A stretch of DNA of 64,000 nucleotides from Bog-950 sp044225825 (GTDB lineage Bacteria; Bacteroidota; Bacteroidia; Chitinophagales; LD1). The notes under the pieces are model-generated. The model did no database searches. It saw only the letters and a list, made by a program, of their open reading frames with translations, and was not told the DNA's origin. Location of the stretch: positions 248,001 to 312,000 of the forward strand of contig JBGAIB010000005.1 of assembly GCA_044225825.1 (NCBI GenBank). The letters run 5' to 3'. The position numbers and the translations under genes were made by a program. Of this stretch, positions 17,420-24,959 are shown piece by piece (the first letter of the stretch is position 1; each line of letters starts with the position of its first letter).

Positions 17420-18387
17420 TCCTGTTCGTCTTGTTTATTTTGCTGTTTTTTCTTATTCGCATCTTCAAATGCAGAATCAAGCTCATTAGCAGCCTGAATA
17501 CGTGCATTGTTCATGATCTTTTCGATTTTCTTTTTAACCATTTCTTGGGGTTTGTATAGATATAAGGTTTCACCAAATTTGACATTTTTAGCATTAGGAT
17601 CATTTTTAACATCATCAGCGCTTTTCTTATGCTCCTCATCGAGCCATTTCTTGTTGAATGTAAATGTTCCATTCTCATCTACCTCACCTATCCCTTCGGT
17701 TTGTAAAATCTGAACTGCTTTTGCGTCAAGCAATAGTTGATAATAATCGGTTTTTTTAAATTCTGTATATTGATCTGCAGAAAAAGATGCCGTAGATATC
17801 ATTAATTCTAAAGCTACGGCGGCATCAACTTTTCCAAGTTGCTCTAATGAACTACCTACCTTCATGCCAATCACTCCTAAACCTATACCTAACCAATCAC
17901 TGAACCCGAAGCTTACGCTATTATCTTTGCCTGCTAGGATTGCCTTTGTAAAGGTCGCACTCCAACTAATTTCAGGTAAAAAGGGTACACATCCAGCGAT
18001 GTTTAGTGCCTTCAAATCAGATATTTTAGTAACTTTTATTTGTGCTGAAGAAATCTTATGAAAACCTTCATGGCCTTGTTTACCTAGTGGACACGTTCCA
18101 ATATAGCATAATGTACTTTCAATCCAGTAATTGCCATCTATTTCGACATTTTTTATGGGCGAGTTAGAAACAAAAGCAAAGGGTGAAACATCAGGATAAT
18201 CCTTATTCAATGGATCTACTGATAACCATTTGGCAATCCGGCTATCGTATATTCTTGCACCTGCATCAAAGCTGTTTGTCGTGCCATTTATTTCTCCATC
18301 ACTTTCCTTTCCATTAAACCCATAACGGTATGTATCTGAGGAGTATATGCGCCCTGGCATTAGCATCCCAAACGGATAGTAATGCAT
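17416..18387 (-). CDS. Orphan RHS tip E with unrecognised C-terminal domain
   Basis: 323 residues from the ATG at 18387 (MHYYPFGMLMPGRIYSSDTY); a TTG at 18393 is possible but weaker. The core end is visible to about residue 90 (YGFNGKESDGE, IYDSRIAKWLSVDPL, NSPIKNVEIDG). The remaining ~230 residues have a moderately hydrophobic middle (WLGIGLGVIGMKVGSS) and a very Lys/Gln/Glu-rich end (ANKKKQQNKQDEQE), with no catalytic motif I recognise. It is the outermost of the four left-facing tips. Confidence 0.75.
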   Translation of the reverse strand: MHYYPFGMLMPGRIYSSDTYRYGFNGKESDGEINGTTNSFDAGARIYDSRIAKWLSVDPLNKDYPDVSPFAFVSNSPIKNVEIDGNYWIESTLCYIGTCPLGKQGHEGFHKISSAQIKVTKISDLKALNIAGCVPFLPEISWSATFTKAILAGKDNSVSFGFSDWLGIGLGVIGMKVGSSLEQLGKVDAAVALELMISTASFSADQYTEFKKTDYYQLLLDAKAVQILQTEGIGEVDENGTFTFNKKWLDEEHKKSADDVKNDPNAKNVKFGETLYLYKPQEMVKKKIEKIMNNARIQAANELDSAFEDANKKKQQNKQDEQE

Positions 18388-18429
18388 TTTCAAAGAACAT
18401 TAGGCTAATATATGATATTATGGTTTAAG

Positions 18430-18453
18430 TAGTCCCGACAGGAATCGAACCCT
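18430..18453 (-). other. tRNA 3'-end-like fragment
   Basis: On the - strand this reads GGGTTCGATTCCTGTCGGGA, a TTCGATT T-loop with the start of an acceptor strand. The T-stem pairs poorly and no matching 5' half is visible within 80 bases, so it is not a working tRNA. Such fragments are often left by elements that integrate at tRNA 3' ends, and it lies exactly at the right border of the RHS array. Confidence 0.4.
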
Positions 18454-18547
18454 TATTGATGGATTACGCCCTAATAGCTATATGTGCCGGAAAGATGAAT
18501 TACTTATAGCTCTCTTAAAATAAAGTTGGTTACAATTATCAATGCCC

Positions 18548-19249
18548 CTACTTCCCCAACCTACCCTTAAACCTACGCACCACTCCTATCAAATTTAAAG
18601 TTTCGCTGATGGCCTGTAGGACAGTTTTAAGAGAGCCGCCTTTGGGGGCACCGGCCATGCGCGACATATAAACGGAGGGTAGTTGTTTTACCTGCGCACC
18701 GGCCTTTAGCAGTTTGGCTGCCAGTTCGCTTTCTACCAGTGAGCTGTGTAGTTCGATACCGGTAAAGCTGAGTTGCTCTTTACGATACACCTTTATCCAG
18801 TTTACATCGTGCAGGGTGATGCCTAAAAAGATGCGGTTAAAGAAGCGGTTGGAGCGGTGCAGGATGGTGCGGTAGAAATTGTAATCGGGTTGCGGGCGGT
18901 AGAAACTGTAGAACATGGTGTTGGCAAAAGGTTCTACCTTTTCCAGTTCCCAGATATCGAATTGCCCGTCGCCGGGCACGGCGCATACATAATCGTATTG
19001 CGCAGTAAGGTAACCGCTGCGCAGTGCTTCGCCGATGCCTTTGTTAAGTTGGTGGCGGATTACTTTTAAGGTGCTTATCTGTTGTTGTAACACCTCGGCA
19101 ATAGCGGGTGTTTTATCGGTGCTGCCGTCATCTACCAGGATGATTTCCCAATCGCCGGCATTTTTGGTTAAGAACTCAGCAACCTGATTGACCGTTTTGG
19201 CCAGGGCACCTTCTTCGTTATAGGCAAATACAATGATAGACCAGTTCAC
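18548..19249 (-). CDS. Family 2 glycosyltransferase (dolichol-phosphate-mannose-synthase-like)
   Basis: 233 residues. GT2 hallmarks: SIIVFAYNEEGAL at the N-terminus, ILVDDGSTDKT (nucleotide-sugar DxD region, residues ~37-47), NKGIGEALRSGY, and VPGDGQFD (catalytic metal site), as in polyprenyl-phosphate mannosyl/glucosyl transferases. There are no clear membrane segments, and the C-terminus is basic (VVRRFKGRLGK), which may hold it at the membrane. It is the last gene of the - arm, 15 bp after the PhyH gene at 19265, and is the only obvious glycosyltransferase here; further transferases may lie outside the window. Confidence 0.88.
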   Translation of the reverse strand: MNWSIIVFAYNEEGALAKTVNQVAEFLTKNAGDWEIILVDDGSTDKTPAIAEVLQQQISTLKVIRHQLNKGIGEALRSGYLTAQYDYVCAVPGDGQFDIWELEKVEPFANTMFYSFYRPQPDYNFYRTILHRSNRFFNRIFLGITLHDVNWIKVYRKEQLSFTGIELHSSLVESELAAKLLKAGAQVKQLPSVYMSRMAGAPKGGSLKTVLQAISETLNLIGVVRRFKGRLGK

Positions 19250-19264
19250 GTGCGGGTTACTTAT

Positions 19265-20134
19265 TTAGCGCCACAATTTAGCCAGCCGGGCAAAGAATCC
19301 CTGCGTTGGGGCCTTTAGTGTTTTATACTTTAGGAGGTTGGTAAGCGCTGCAGTGTCCAGTTGATACGCTGGTTGCGGAAATACCTTTACCTGTGTTAAG
19401 CGTTTGTTACCTTCCTGTATGTTTCCTTCTAAAAAGAAATCGACATTGCTTTCATACACTTCTACCTGTGCGTTATTGCCATAGTAGTAATACATAGTGG
19501 CGGTTTGGGGTATGATGCCATAAACAGCCGCCAGGCGCAGGCCGTTGCTGCGATTGGGGTCGCTGGCATGGATAAGGCGATGGTCGTAGATGAGGGCTTC
19601 GCCGGCCTTCATGTAAAGCGGTTTCATCTGGGCCCATATTTCGTTCTGCACGGGCTGGTATACATCGGGTAAGCCCGGACCGCGATAGGTTTTAAGCCAG
19701 GCATGGCTTTGCGGTGTAACCTTTATTACGCCGTTGTTACCGTTTAAATCAACCAAAGGCACCCAGATGTTGAAGGAGCGGAAGACATCTTCATCCACAA
19801 TGTTCCAGTCCTGATGGGGGTTCAGTTTATCCTGTTGGGTGGGCCCTTTTACCACAAATGAACCGCCCAGGGGTTGGCACTGGTTAAAGTAATGCGCAAT
19901 AGGTTCGGCGAATACTTCCCGTATCTTTTGATTCATCTGCTTGCGGAAAGCGATATCGGTAACATGGGCTGTGGCGTAAAAGCCGTTGACGCCCTGCGGG
20001 TGGTGGGCATTAAAAAATGCTACTAAATCCTGCACGGCGGCCTGGTTTAAAAAGGGCACTACCACATAACCTTCGGCAAGCAGTTGCTGATCTAATTCGG
20101 GATTGTGTAAAATGGGTGCTGTATAGGGTTGCAA
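19265..20134 (-). CDS. PhyH-family Fe(II)/2-oxoglutarate dioxygenase
   Basis: 289 residues. Iron ligands NPHQDW (His 107, Asp 109) and LIHAS (His 189), Arg 200 for 2-oxoglutarate, and the PQSH turn at 141-144. N-terminal EGYVVVPFL is the conserved opening of this family. The C-terminus after a short linker is GFFARLAKLWR, a basic amphipathic tail like those of its paralogues. It starts 2 bp after the stop of the upstream PhyH gene (20137), so the genes are tightly coupled. Confidence 0.9.
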   Translation of the reverse strand: MQPYTAPILHNPELDQQLLAEGYVVVPFLNQAAVQDLVAFFNAHHPQGVNGFYATAHVTDIAFRKQMNQKIREVFAEPIAHYFNQCQPLGGSFVVKGPTQQDKLNPHQDWNIVDEDVFRSFNIWVPLVDLNGNNGVIKVTPQSHAWLKTYRGPGLPDVYQPVQNEIWAQMKPLYMKAGEALIYDHRLIHASDPNRSNGLRLAAVYGIIPQTATMYYYYGNNAQVEVYESNVDFFLEGNIQEGNKRLTQVKVFPQPAYQLDTAALTNLLKYKTLKAPTQGFFARLAKLWR

Positions 20135-20136
20135 GA

Positions 20137-21069
20137 TTACCTGAATAAGTTTTGAAGAAATTTACGGATAGGATTTGCAGGAACCGATGCGGGAGGCACT
20201 GATGCCTTTGTTTTTAGTGCGAAGCCTGCACCGGTTTTCATCCGGGCTAACTCTACCATTAAAGCATCGCCGGTAAGTTGCTTCAAGGAGTAAGGTATAG
20301 TACCCACCGAACGGCCCATTTTGGGGCGTTGGCCGATATCGTTCATAAAATCGCTGAAGCGAATGAGGAAGTCATCGTCCATTTCAAACACTTCCAGTTC
20401 CTGCTTATCCGGTACCTTGTAATGAAAGCGCATTTGTGCTCCCTTACTTTTAATACCTGCCGTAATTGCTTTGCGTACGGCATTACTTGTATTGGGCGGC
20501 GAATAATGTATTACACTTTGGTTGAGTATAACAGCCGTGCCTGCTTTTACGAGCATGGGCTCCAACTCGGCTAATACAAGTTCATCGCTGCCACTGAAGA
20601 AGAAAGGCAGGGTTGGTGCACGTATAACGTGGCGGTTAGCACACTGGCTACCGGGCATTATTTCGATTGGGCCGTTATCGGCCGTTATATCGCAGAGCGG
20701 CACCCAGCAGTTGAGTGCTACATCGGTTGTTTCATTCACTATGGTCCAGTCCTGATGCGGGGCCAGGGCGCTGTTGGGGCCGGGCACTTTATAAAGGAAT
20801 GCTCCACCGAAAGGGGTATAGTCCACAAACAAACTTTCGTACGCGCGGGTAAACACTTTTACAATTTCATCGCTGGCCGCTTTTTTATAGTCGTAATCGG
20901 GACTGTAACTGCCGCTAAAAAAACCACCAGTGCCTAAGTTGGGGTGCAGTTCATCGAAACGTTTATTCAGATGCGCTACTTCTTCTGCATTGATAAAAGG
21001 CAGCACAATAAAGCCCTGCTTATCGAACAGTTGCTGATGTGCCTCGCTTTTAAATATGCGTGTACCCAT
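20137..21069 (-). CDS. PhyH-family Fe(II)/2-oxoglutarate dioxygenase
   Basis: 310 residues. Iron ligands APHQDW (His 105, Asp 107) and VIHYSPPN (His 188), with Arg 199; MPGSQ replaces the usual PGSH turn. After residue ~275 comes a Pro/Ala-rich linker and a basic tail (IRKFLQNLFR). Its ATG shares a base with the stop of the upstream PhyH gene (TAATG), so translation is coupled. Confidence 0.9.
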   Translation of the reverse strand: MGTRIFKSEAHQQLFDKQGFIVLPFINAEEVAHLNKRFDELHPNLGTGGFFSGSYSPDYDYKKAASDEIVKVFTRAYESLFVDYTPFGGAFLYKVPGPNSALAPHQDWTIVNETTDVALNCWVPLCDITADNGPIEIMPGSQCANRHVIRAPTLPFFFSGSDELVLAELEPMLVKAGTAVILNQSVIHYSPPNTSNAVRKAITAGIKSKGAQMRFHYKVPDKQELEVFEMDDDFLIRFSDFMNDIGQRPKMGRSVGTIPYSLKQLTGDALMVELARMKTGAGFALKTKASVPPASVPANPIRKFLQNLFR

Positions 21070-22052
21070 TAGCTTAACCGATCTAACAAGCGTTGTAAAA
21101 AACTTTTGCGCACAGCAGGCTCTACCGCCGCAGGCTGCTGCACCGGTTGCTGCACCACTTTGGCCACAGCAGGCCGTGCATCGGCAAGTAATTGACGGGC
21201 ATTGGTTTTAGTAAACCTGCTTTCTAAAAACTGCTTATCGATTGTAGGGAAGTTATAAGGTATGGTACCCAGCGAATGACCTACTTTGGGACGCTCGTGT
21301 ATGTTTTCGCCAAACTGTTCGAAGTTGGTCATAAAATCATCGTCCTGTGCAAAGGCCTCTACACATTCCTTGTGATTGACCTTATCGAAATAATAGGTAC
21401 GGAATTCGGTAGTTTTATGGGTAAAGTAGGTATTGGTTACAATGCGGATTTTATCGGAAAAATTAGGCGGAGAAAAGTGAATAATGCTTTGATCGAAAAA
21501 TACGGCCTGACCGGCCTTTACCAATACGGGCTGCAGGTAATCGACTATATCTTCCATTACCGGACCGAAAAATTCAGGAATACTGCTACCACGGTAAGTT
21601 GGTATCAGGCGGTGGCTGCCGGGCAGTACGAATAATCCTCCGTTTTCAACCGTGAGGTCCACCAAGGGCACCCAAATGTTAATGCCGGTGTATTTGCTTT
21701 CATCTACCAGGCTCATATCCTGGTGCACACACATGCCGCTATCAGGGCCGGGACTTTTAACGATGAAGGAGCCGCACACCACCTTGATATCAATACAGTA
21801 ATTATCAATGGAACGCTGGCATATACGGCGAATTTCGCGGTCGGCTTCGTAGCGGTAATTGATGTCGCGCGAGAAGGTGCTGGGGAAGAAGCCTTTTTCA
21901 TCCTGCGGATGCAGGCGGTGATAGAGTGCCTCCAACTCCGCAATTTCATCGGGGGTATAAAACGGCAATATCACAAAGCCGTTCTTCTCGAACTCCTGCT
22001 GGTGTTTATCGTCCTTAAACACCTTCAACATCTTTTCAGGAAACTGAAACAT
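21069..22052 (-). CDS. PhyH-family Fe(II)/2-oxoglutarate dioxygenase
   Basis: 327 residues (a second Met at residue 8 is a possible start). Iron ligands CVHQDM (His 110, Asp 112) and IIHFSPPN (His 192), Arg 203, and LPGSH at 143-147. Here Met follows HQD where the paralogues have Trp. The C-terminal part is a Gln/Pro/Ala-rich linker (VVQQPVQQPAAVEP) and the tail KSFLQRLLDRLS. Closest in layout to the neighbour at 20137, as both carry SPPN after the distal His. Confidence 0.9.
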   Translation of the reverse strand: MFQFPEKMLKVFKDDKHQQEFEKNGFVILPFYTPDEIAELEALYHRLHPQDEKGFFPSTFSRDINYRYEADREIRRICQRSIDNYCIDIKVVCGSFIVKSPGPDSGMCVHQDMSLVDESKYTGINIWVPLVDLTVENGGLFVLPGSHRLIPTYRGSSIPEFFGPVMEDIVDYLQPVLVKAGQAVFFDQSIIHFSPPNFSDKIRIVTNTYFTHKTTEFRTYYFDKVNHKECVEAFAQDDDFMTNFEQFGENIHERPKVGHSLGTIPYNFPTIDKQFLESRFTKTNARQLLADARPAVAKVVQQPVQQPAAVEPAVRKSFLQRLLDRLS

Positions 22053-22062
22053 ACACAGTGAT

Positions 22063-23979
22063 TTAGCTGCCTACCAGGCGGTGTTTAATTTCGCGGTAAA
22101 TATTTAGCGGTGTATAGATCTGGAAGAAGGACCGCTTATCCACCACTTCCACTTTGGGCTCTTCTACCGGCGCACTTTCGGTAACCGGGGGAGCTTCCGT
22201 AACAGTTTCTTCTTTTTTTGCAGTACCCGCATTACCGAATAAAAGCGCCAGTTTCTCAGTCATTGGCACATTCCAGGTGTTGCCTGCCGCCTTTATTATT
22301 TCTACCAATTCTTCACTGGAATATTCGGGGCACACATACGGCACCTCTTCAGGCTCGCCATACCCTTCAATCAATTTACCTTCGTTGTACATACGCGAGA
22401 GCGTAGCATTTTCGTATTTCAGGTAAAAGTCCTCGTCCACGTTATACCGCAGCAGGGTTTTAAATTGCCCGTCGGGTTTCAGGTAATAATGCACCAGTTT
22501 GGCATCGCTTTGCATGATGCCCACACCGGCAGCCAGACGAATAGCGTTGGTTGTATTCGGAGGCGAGGCATGGAAGGTGCGGTTATCGAACATCAGCACC
22601 TCACCGGCTTTCATCTCTATAACCTGCAGGTAAGGGAATATACTATACATATGCGCGCTAAGCGGCACCGGTGTTTGCGGAGAAGGCGAAGGCCGGTGAT
22701 TTTGCATAAACTTATGGCTGCCACGTATAACACCCAGCGCGCCATTATCGAGCGTGGTATCCTGCAAGGCTATCCAACAGGTGATGGAGGTGTTCCCTTC
22801 TTCCTCTTTATCGGCAAAGCTCCAATCCTGGTGAGCAGGAACTACACCTTGCGGGTTTGGGTCTTTGGCTACAAAACTGGCAACAAATGGCTTAAAGTCT
22901 TTCAGGCGCTCAGCAAGCTTAGGTACCGCTATGCCCCATATTTTATCGCGCACGCGGCGGCAAAGTTCTTTATCCGTACTATCCATGCTTACATAAAAAC
23001 CGTAGCCTTTCTCGTCCTTTAAGGCCAGCGAGTTGTAGAACGATTTCAGGTCATTTACTTCATCGGCACTCAGCAGCGGGAAAACACTATATCCTTCGCG
23101 TTCAAAAAACACCTGCTGTTCCGCATCTTTAAAAATTGGCTTCATCTTATACATGGCTTCGTTCTTTTTAATTTCAAATGCAATTTTTTGCCTGCGGTAT
23201 TCAGCAAGGCTGATGCTTTCAGGTTTATACGAAATTACTTCTTTTAGCGTGGCACCCACCGGACGATCGCCAATGCGCGTATTATACTGGTTAAAGAAGT
23301 CGGCATTGGTTTCATACACCTCTACTTCCGTATCGTTTTTGGGGAAGTAAAATTTCAGCGGAGCTTTGGCCTCTATCAAGCCATAAGTAACAACCACCCG
23401 GGAATCGTTACTTAAGTTTGGCGGCGATGCGTGCCATAAGGCATGACTGAAAATAAACGCTTCACCGGCCTTCATGGGCAAGGTCTTCAGGTCGTTGCGC
23501 ACATCGGCCTGTATGGCATTAAAAGCAGCAGGCATACCGGGTGAACGAAGCGCTTTGGTAAACCGATGGCTACCGTCTATAACCTGTATAGCGCCGTTTT
23601 GTTCATCCACATCCTGCAGGGGAATCCAAATAGTAACCGAATCGTATGTTGGCTCATCGGTAATGGTCCAATCCTGATGTATGGGCATTTCGCTTACAGC
23701 GCCGGGCTTTTTATTTAAAAAGCAACTGCCCATTTTTTTAATCTGCCCGAATGTACCGGCCACCTGCGTATGCAGTAAGCTTTCAATATAAGCGCCGATC
23801 TGTTCTTTTACGTCTTTGGCTTTACTGAAACTACTGGAATAAAAACCCTCGGGGACTTCGGTATGTGTGTCAAAAAAAAGTTTCCGTAACTGCTCACAGT
23901 TCTGCTGCGGTAAAAACGGGATTACCACATAACCATATAGGTCGAATTTTTTTTGCAGTTCCGGATCTTTAAAAAGCAT
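22063..23979 (-). CDS. Tandem double-domain PhyH dioxygenase
   Basis: 638 residues made of two complete PhyH domains. Domain 1 (1-255): IHQDWTITDE (His 101, Asp 103), LWHASPPN (His 183), Arg 194. Domain 2 (~278-560): AHQDWSFADK (His 383, Asp 385), TFHASPPN (His 470), Arg 481. Both sites keep all ligands. Domain 2 begins like a free-standing paralogue (KPIFKDAEQQVFFEREGYSV), so the gene is probably a fusion of two adjacent copies. A Pro/Glu/Val-rich linker precedes an amphipathic end (NIYREIKHRLVGS). Two sites in one chain suggest two successive oxidations or action on a repeating polymer. Confidence 0.9.
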   Translation of the reverse strand: MLFKDPELQKKFDLYGYVVIPFLPQQNCEQLRKLFFDTHTEVPEGFYSSSFSKAKDVKEQIGAYIESLLHTQVAGTFGQIKKMGSCFLNKKPGAVSEMPIHQDWTITDEPTYDSVTIWIPLQDVDEQNGAIQVIDGSHRFTKALRSPGMPAAFNAIQADVRNDLKTLPMKAGEAFIFSHALWHASPPNLSNDSRVVVTYGLIEAKAPLKFYFPKNDTEVEVYETNADFFNQYNTRIGDRPVGATLKEVISYKPESISLAEYRRQKIAFEIKKNEAMYKMKPIFKDAEQQVFFEREGYSVFPLLSADEVNDLKSFYNSLALKDEKGYGFYVSMDSTDKELCRRVRDKIWGIAVPKLAERLKDFKPFVASFVAKDPNPQGVVPAHQDWSFADKEEEGNTSITCWIALQDTTLDNGALGVIRGSHKFMQNHRPSPSPQTPVPLSAHMYSIFPYLQVIEMKAGEVLMFDNRTFHASPPNTTNAIRLAAGVGIMQSDAKLVHYYLKPDGQFKTLLRYNVDEDFYLKYENATLSRMYNEGKLIEGYGEPEEVPYVCPEYSSEELVEIIKAAGNTWNVPMTEKLALLFGNAGTAKKEETVTEAPPVTESAPVEEPKVEVVDKRSFFQIYTPLNIYREIKHRLVGS

Positions 23980-23994
23980 AAAGGTGGGGTTGCG

Positions 23995-24918
23995 TCAGGA
24001 AGCAAAAACCTGTTTGAGCCGTTGCATGAATCCAACTTTTACAGGCTGTTCATCAAAGCGCGGCGCTTTCATACGCTGTTTAAATTCCTGCTCGGTTAAA
24101 GGGTGGAATTTATACGGTATATGCCCTACCTTCTTTGCGTTTTCCGGTTTCTTCCAGGGGTTGAACTGCATGTAAAAATCAACATCCACTTCTAACACAT
24201 CCACATCGGTCATACTTACCGAAGGGTCCATGTGGTAATGAATGGAAGGCATTTCGGCTGGAATACAGATAAGCTGAATAGCCAGGCGCAGTTCATTTGT
24301 TTTATTCAGCGCCGAATAGTGCACAATGCTATCATCCAAAATTACACAATCGCCGGCGCGTGTTTCCAGCGGCACCAGGTAGTTATCAATAATTATTTCC
24401 TTAATGCCGTCCAGTTCCCAGGGTATCATAGGTCCGCGTACTTCGCCGAAGCGTTTGTGGCTACCGGGTACTACTTGTAAAGTGCCGTTCTCAACTGTTG
24501 AATCAACAAGGGGGCACCAAATAGAAACGGTGCAGCATTTACGTTCATCGGCAAAGGCCCAGTTTTCGTGCAAGGGCACCTCGCCGGTGTCGGTTTTTTT
24601 GCGAATGTAGTTGGCAATAACCGGACGGTAATCGGCCAACAGACGATCCATATGCGGTTTGAAGTAGGTAGTTATAATGTCAAACACCTGCCGCTTATAG
24701 TCAATATTTTTATCGATAAAGGTGAAGTCGTAGGTAACAAGGCGGCTGTTTTCCACGCCGGTTTCATCGGCGCTGATCTGCCCGCCACTGGCAGGAAGCG
24801 AATCGAAAAACTTTTGCTTCAGTTCTGCTACTTCCTGTGGTGTAATAAAAGGTACACGCACATAACCATCACGCTGAAACTGTTCTTCCAGTGCCTCATC
24901 GCGCAATACTTTACGCAT
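23995..24918 (-). CDS. PhyH-family protein with HEN in place of the HxD iron motif
   Basis: 307 residues. The fold signature is intact (RDGYVRVPFI, PLVDSTVENGTLQVVPGSHK, IVHYS with His 200, Arg 211), but the iron motif reads PLHENW: His 117, and Asn 119 where the eight other PhyH domains have Asp. The codons are CAC GAA AAC TGG; the usual form is CAC CAG GAC TGG. Loss of the carboxylate is known in 2OG halogenases (Ala/Gly) and in pseudoenzymes, so this copy may be inactive, scaffold-like or catalytically altered. It ends in the shared tail type (GFMQRLKQVFAS). First PhyH after the permease gene. Confidence 0.88.
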   Translation of the reverse strand: MRKVLRDEALEEQFQRDGYVRVPFITPQEVAELKQKFFDSLPASGGQISADETGVENSRLVTYDFTFIDKNIDYKRQVFDIITTYFKPHMDRLLADYRPVIANYIRKKTDTGEVPLHENWAFADERKCCTVSIWCPLVDSTVENGTLQVVPGSHKRFGEVRGPMIPWELDGIKEIIIDNYLVPLETRAGDCVILDDSIVHYSALNKTNELRLAIQLICIPAEMPSIHYHMDPSVSMTDVDVLEVDVDFYMQFNPWKKPENAKKVGHIPYKFHPLTEQEFKQRMKAPRFDEQPVKVGFMQRLKQVFAS

Positions 24919-24959
24919 ATAGTTTCTATTTTCTTTAAAGAAATAATCTGCAAGGCGCG

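Noticed and set aside
8977..18387. Full-length RHS toxin gene
   Set aside because: No YD-repeat shell (thousands of bases of RHS repeats) upstream of any tip, only the last ~80 residues of the core.
22465..23022. 185-codon open frame on the + strand inside the double PhyH gene
   Set aside because: Shadow frame of a gene with two full iron sites; composition is typical of antisense reading.
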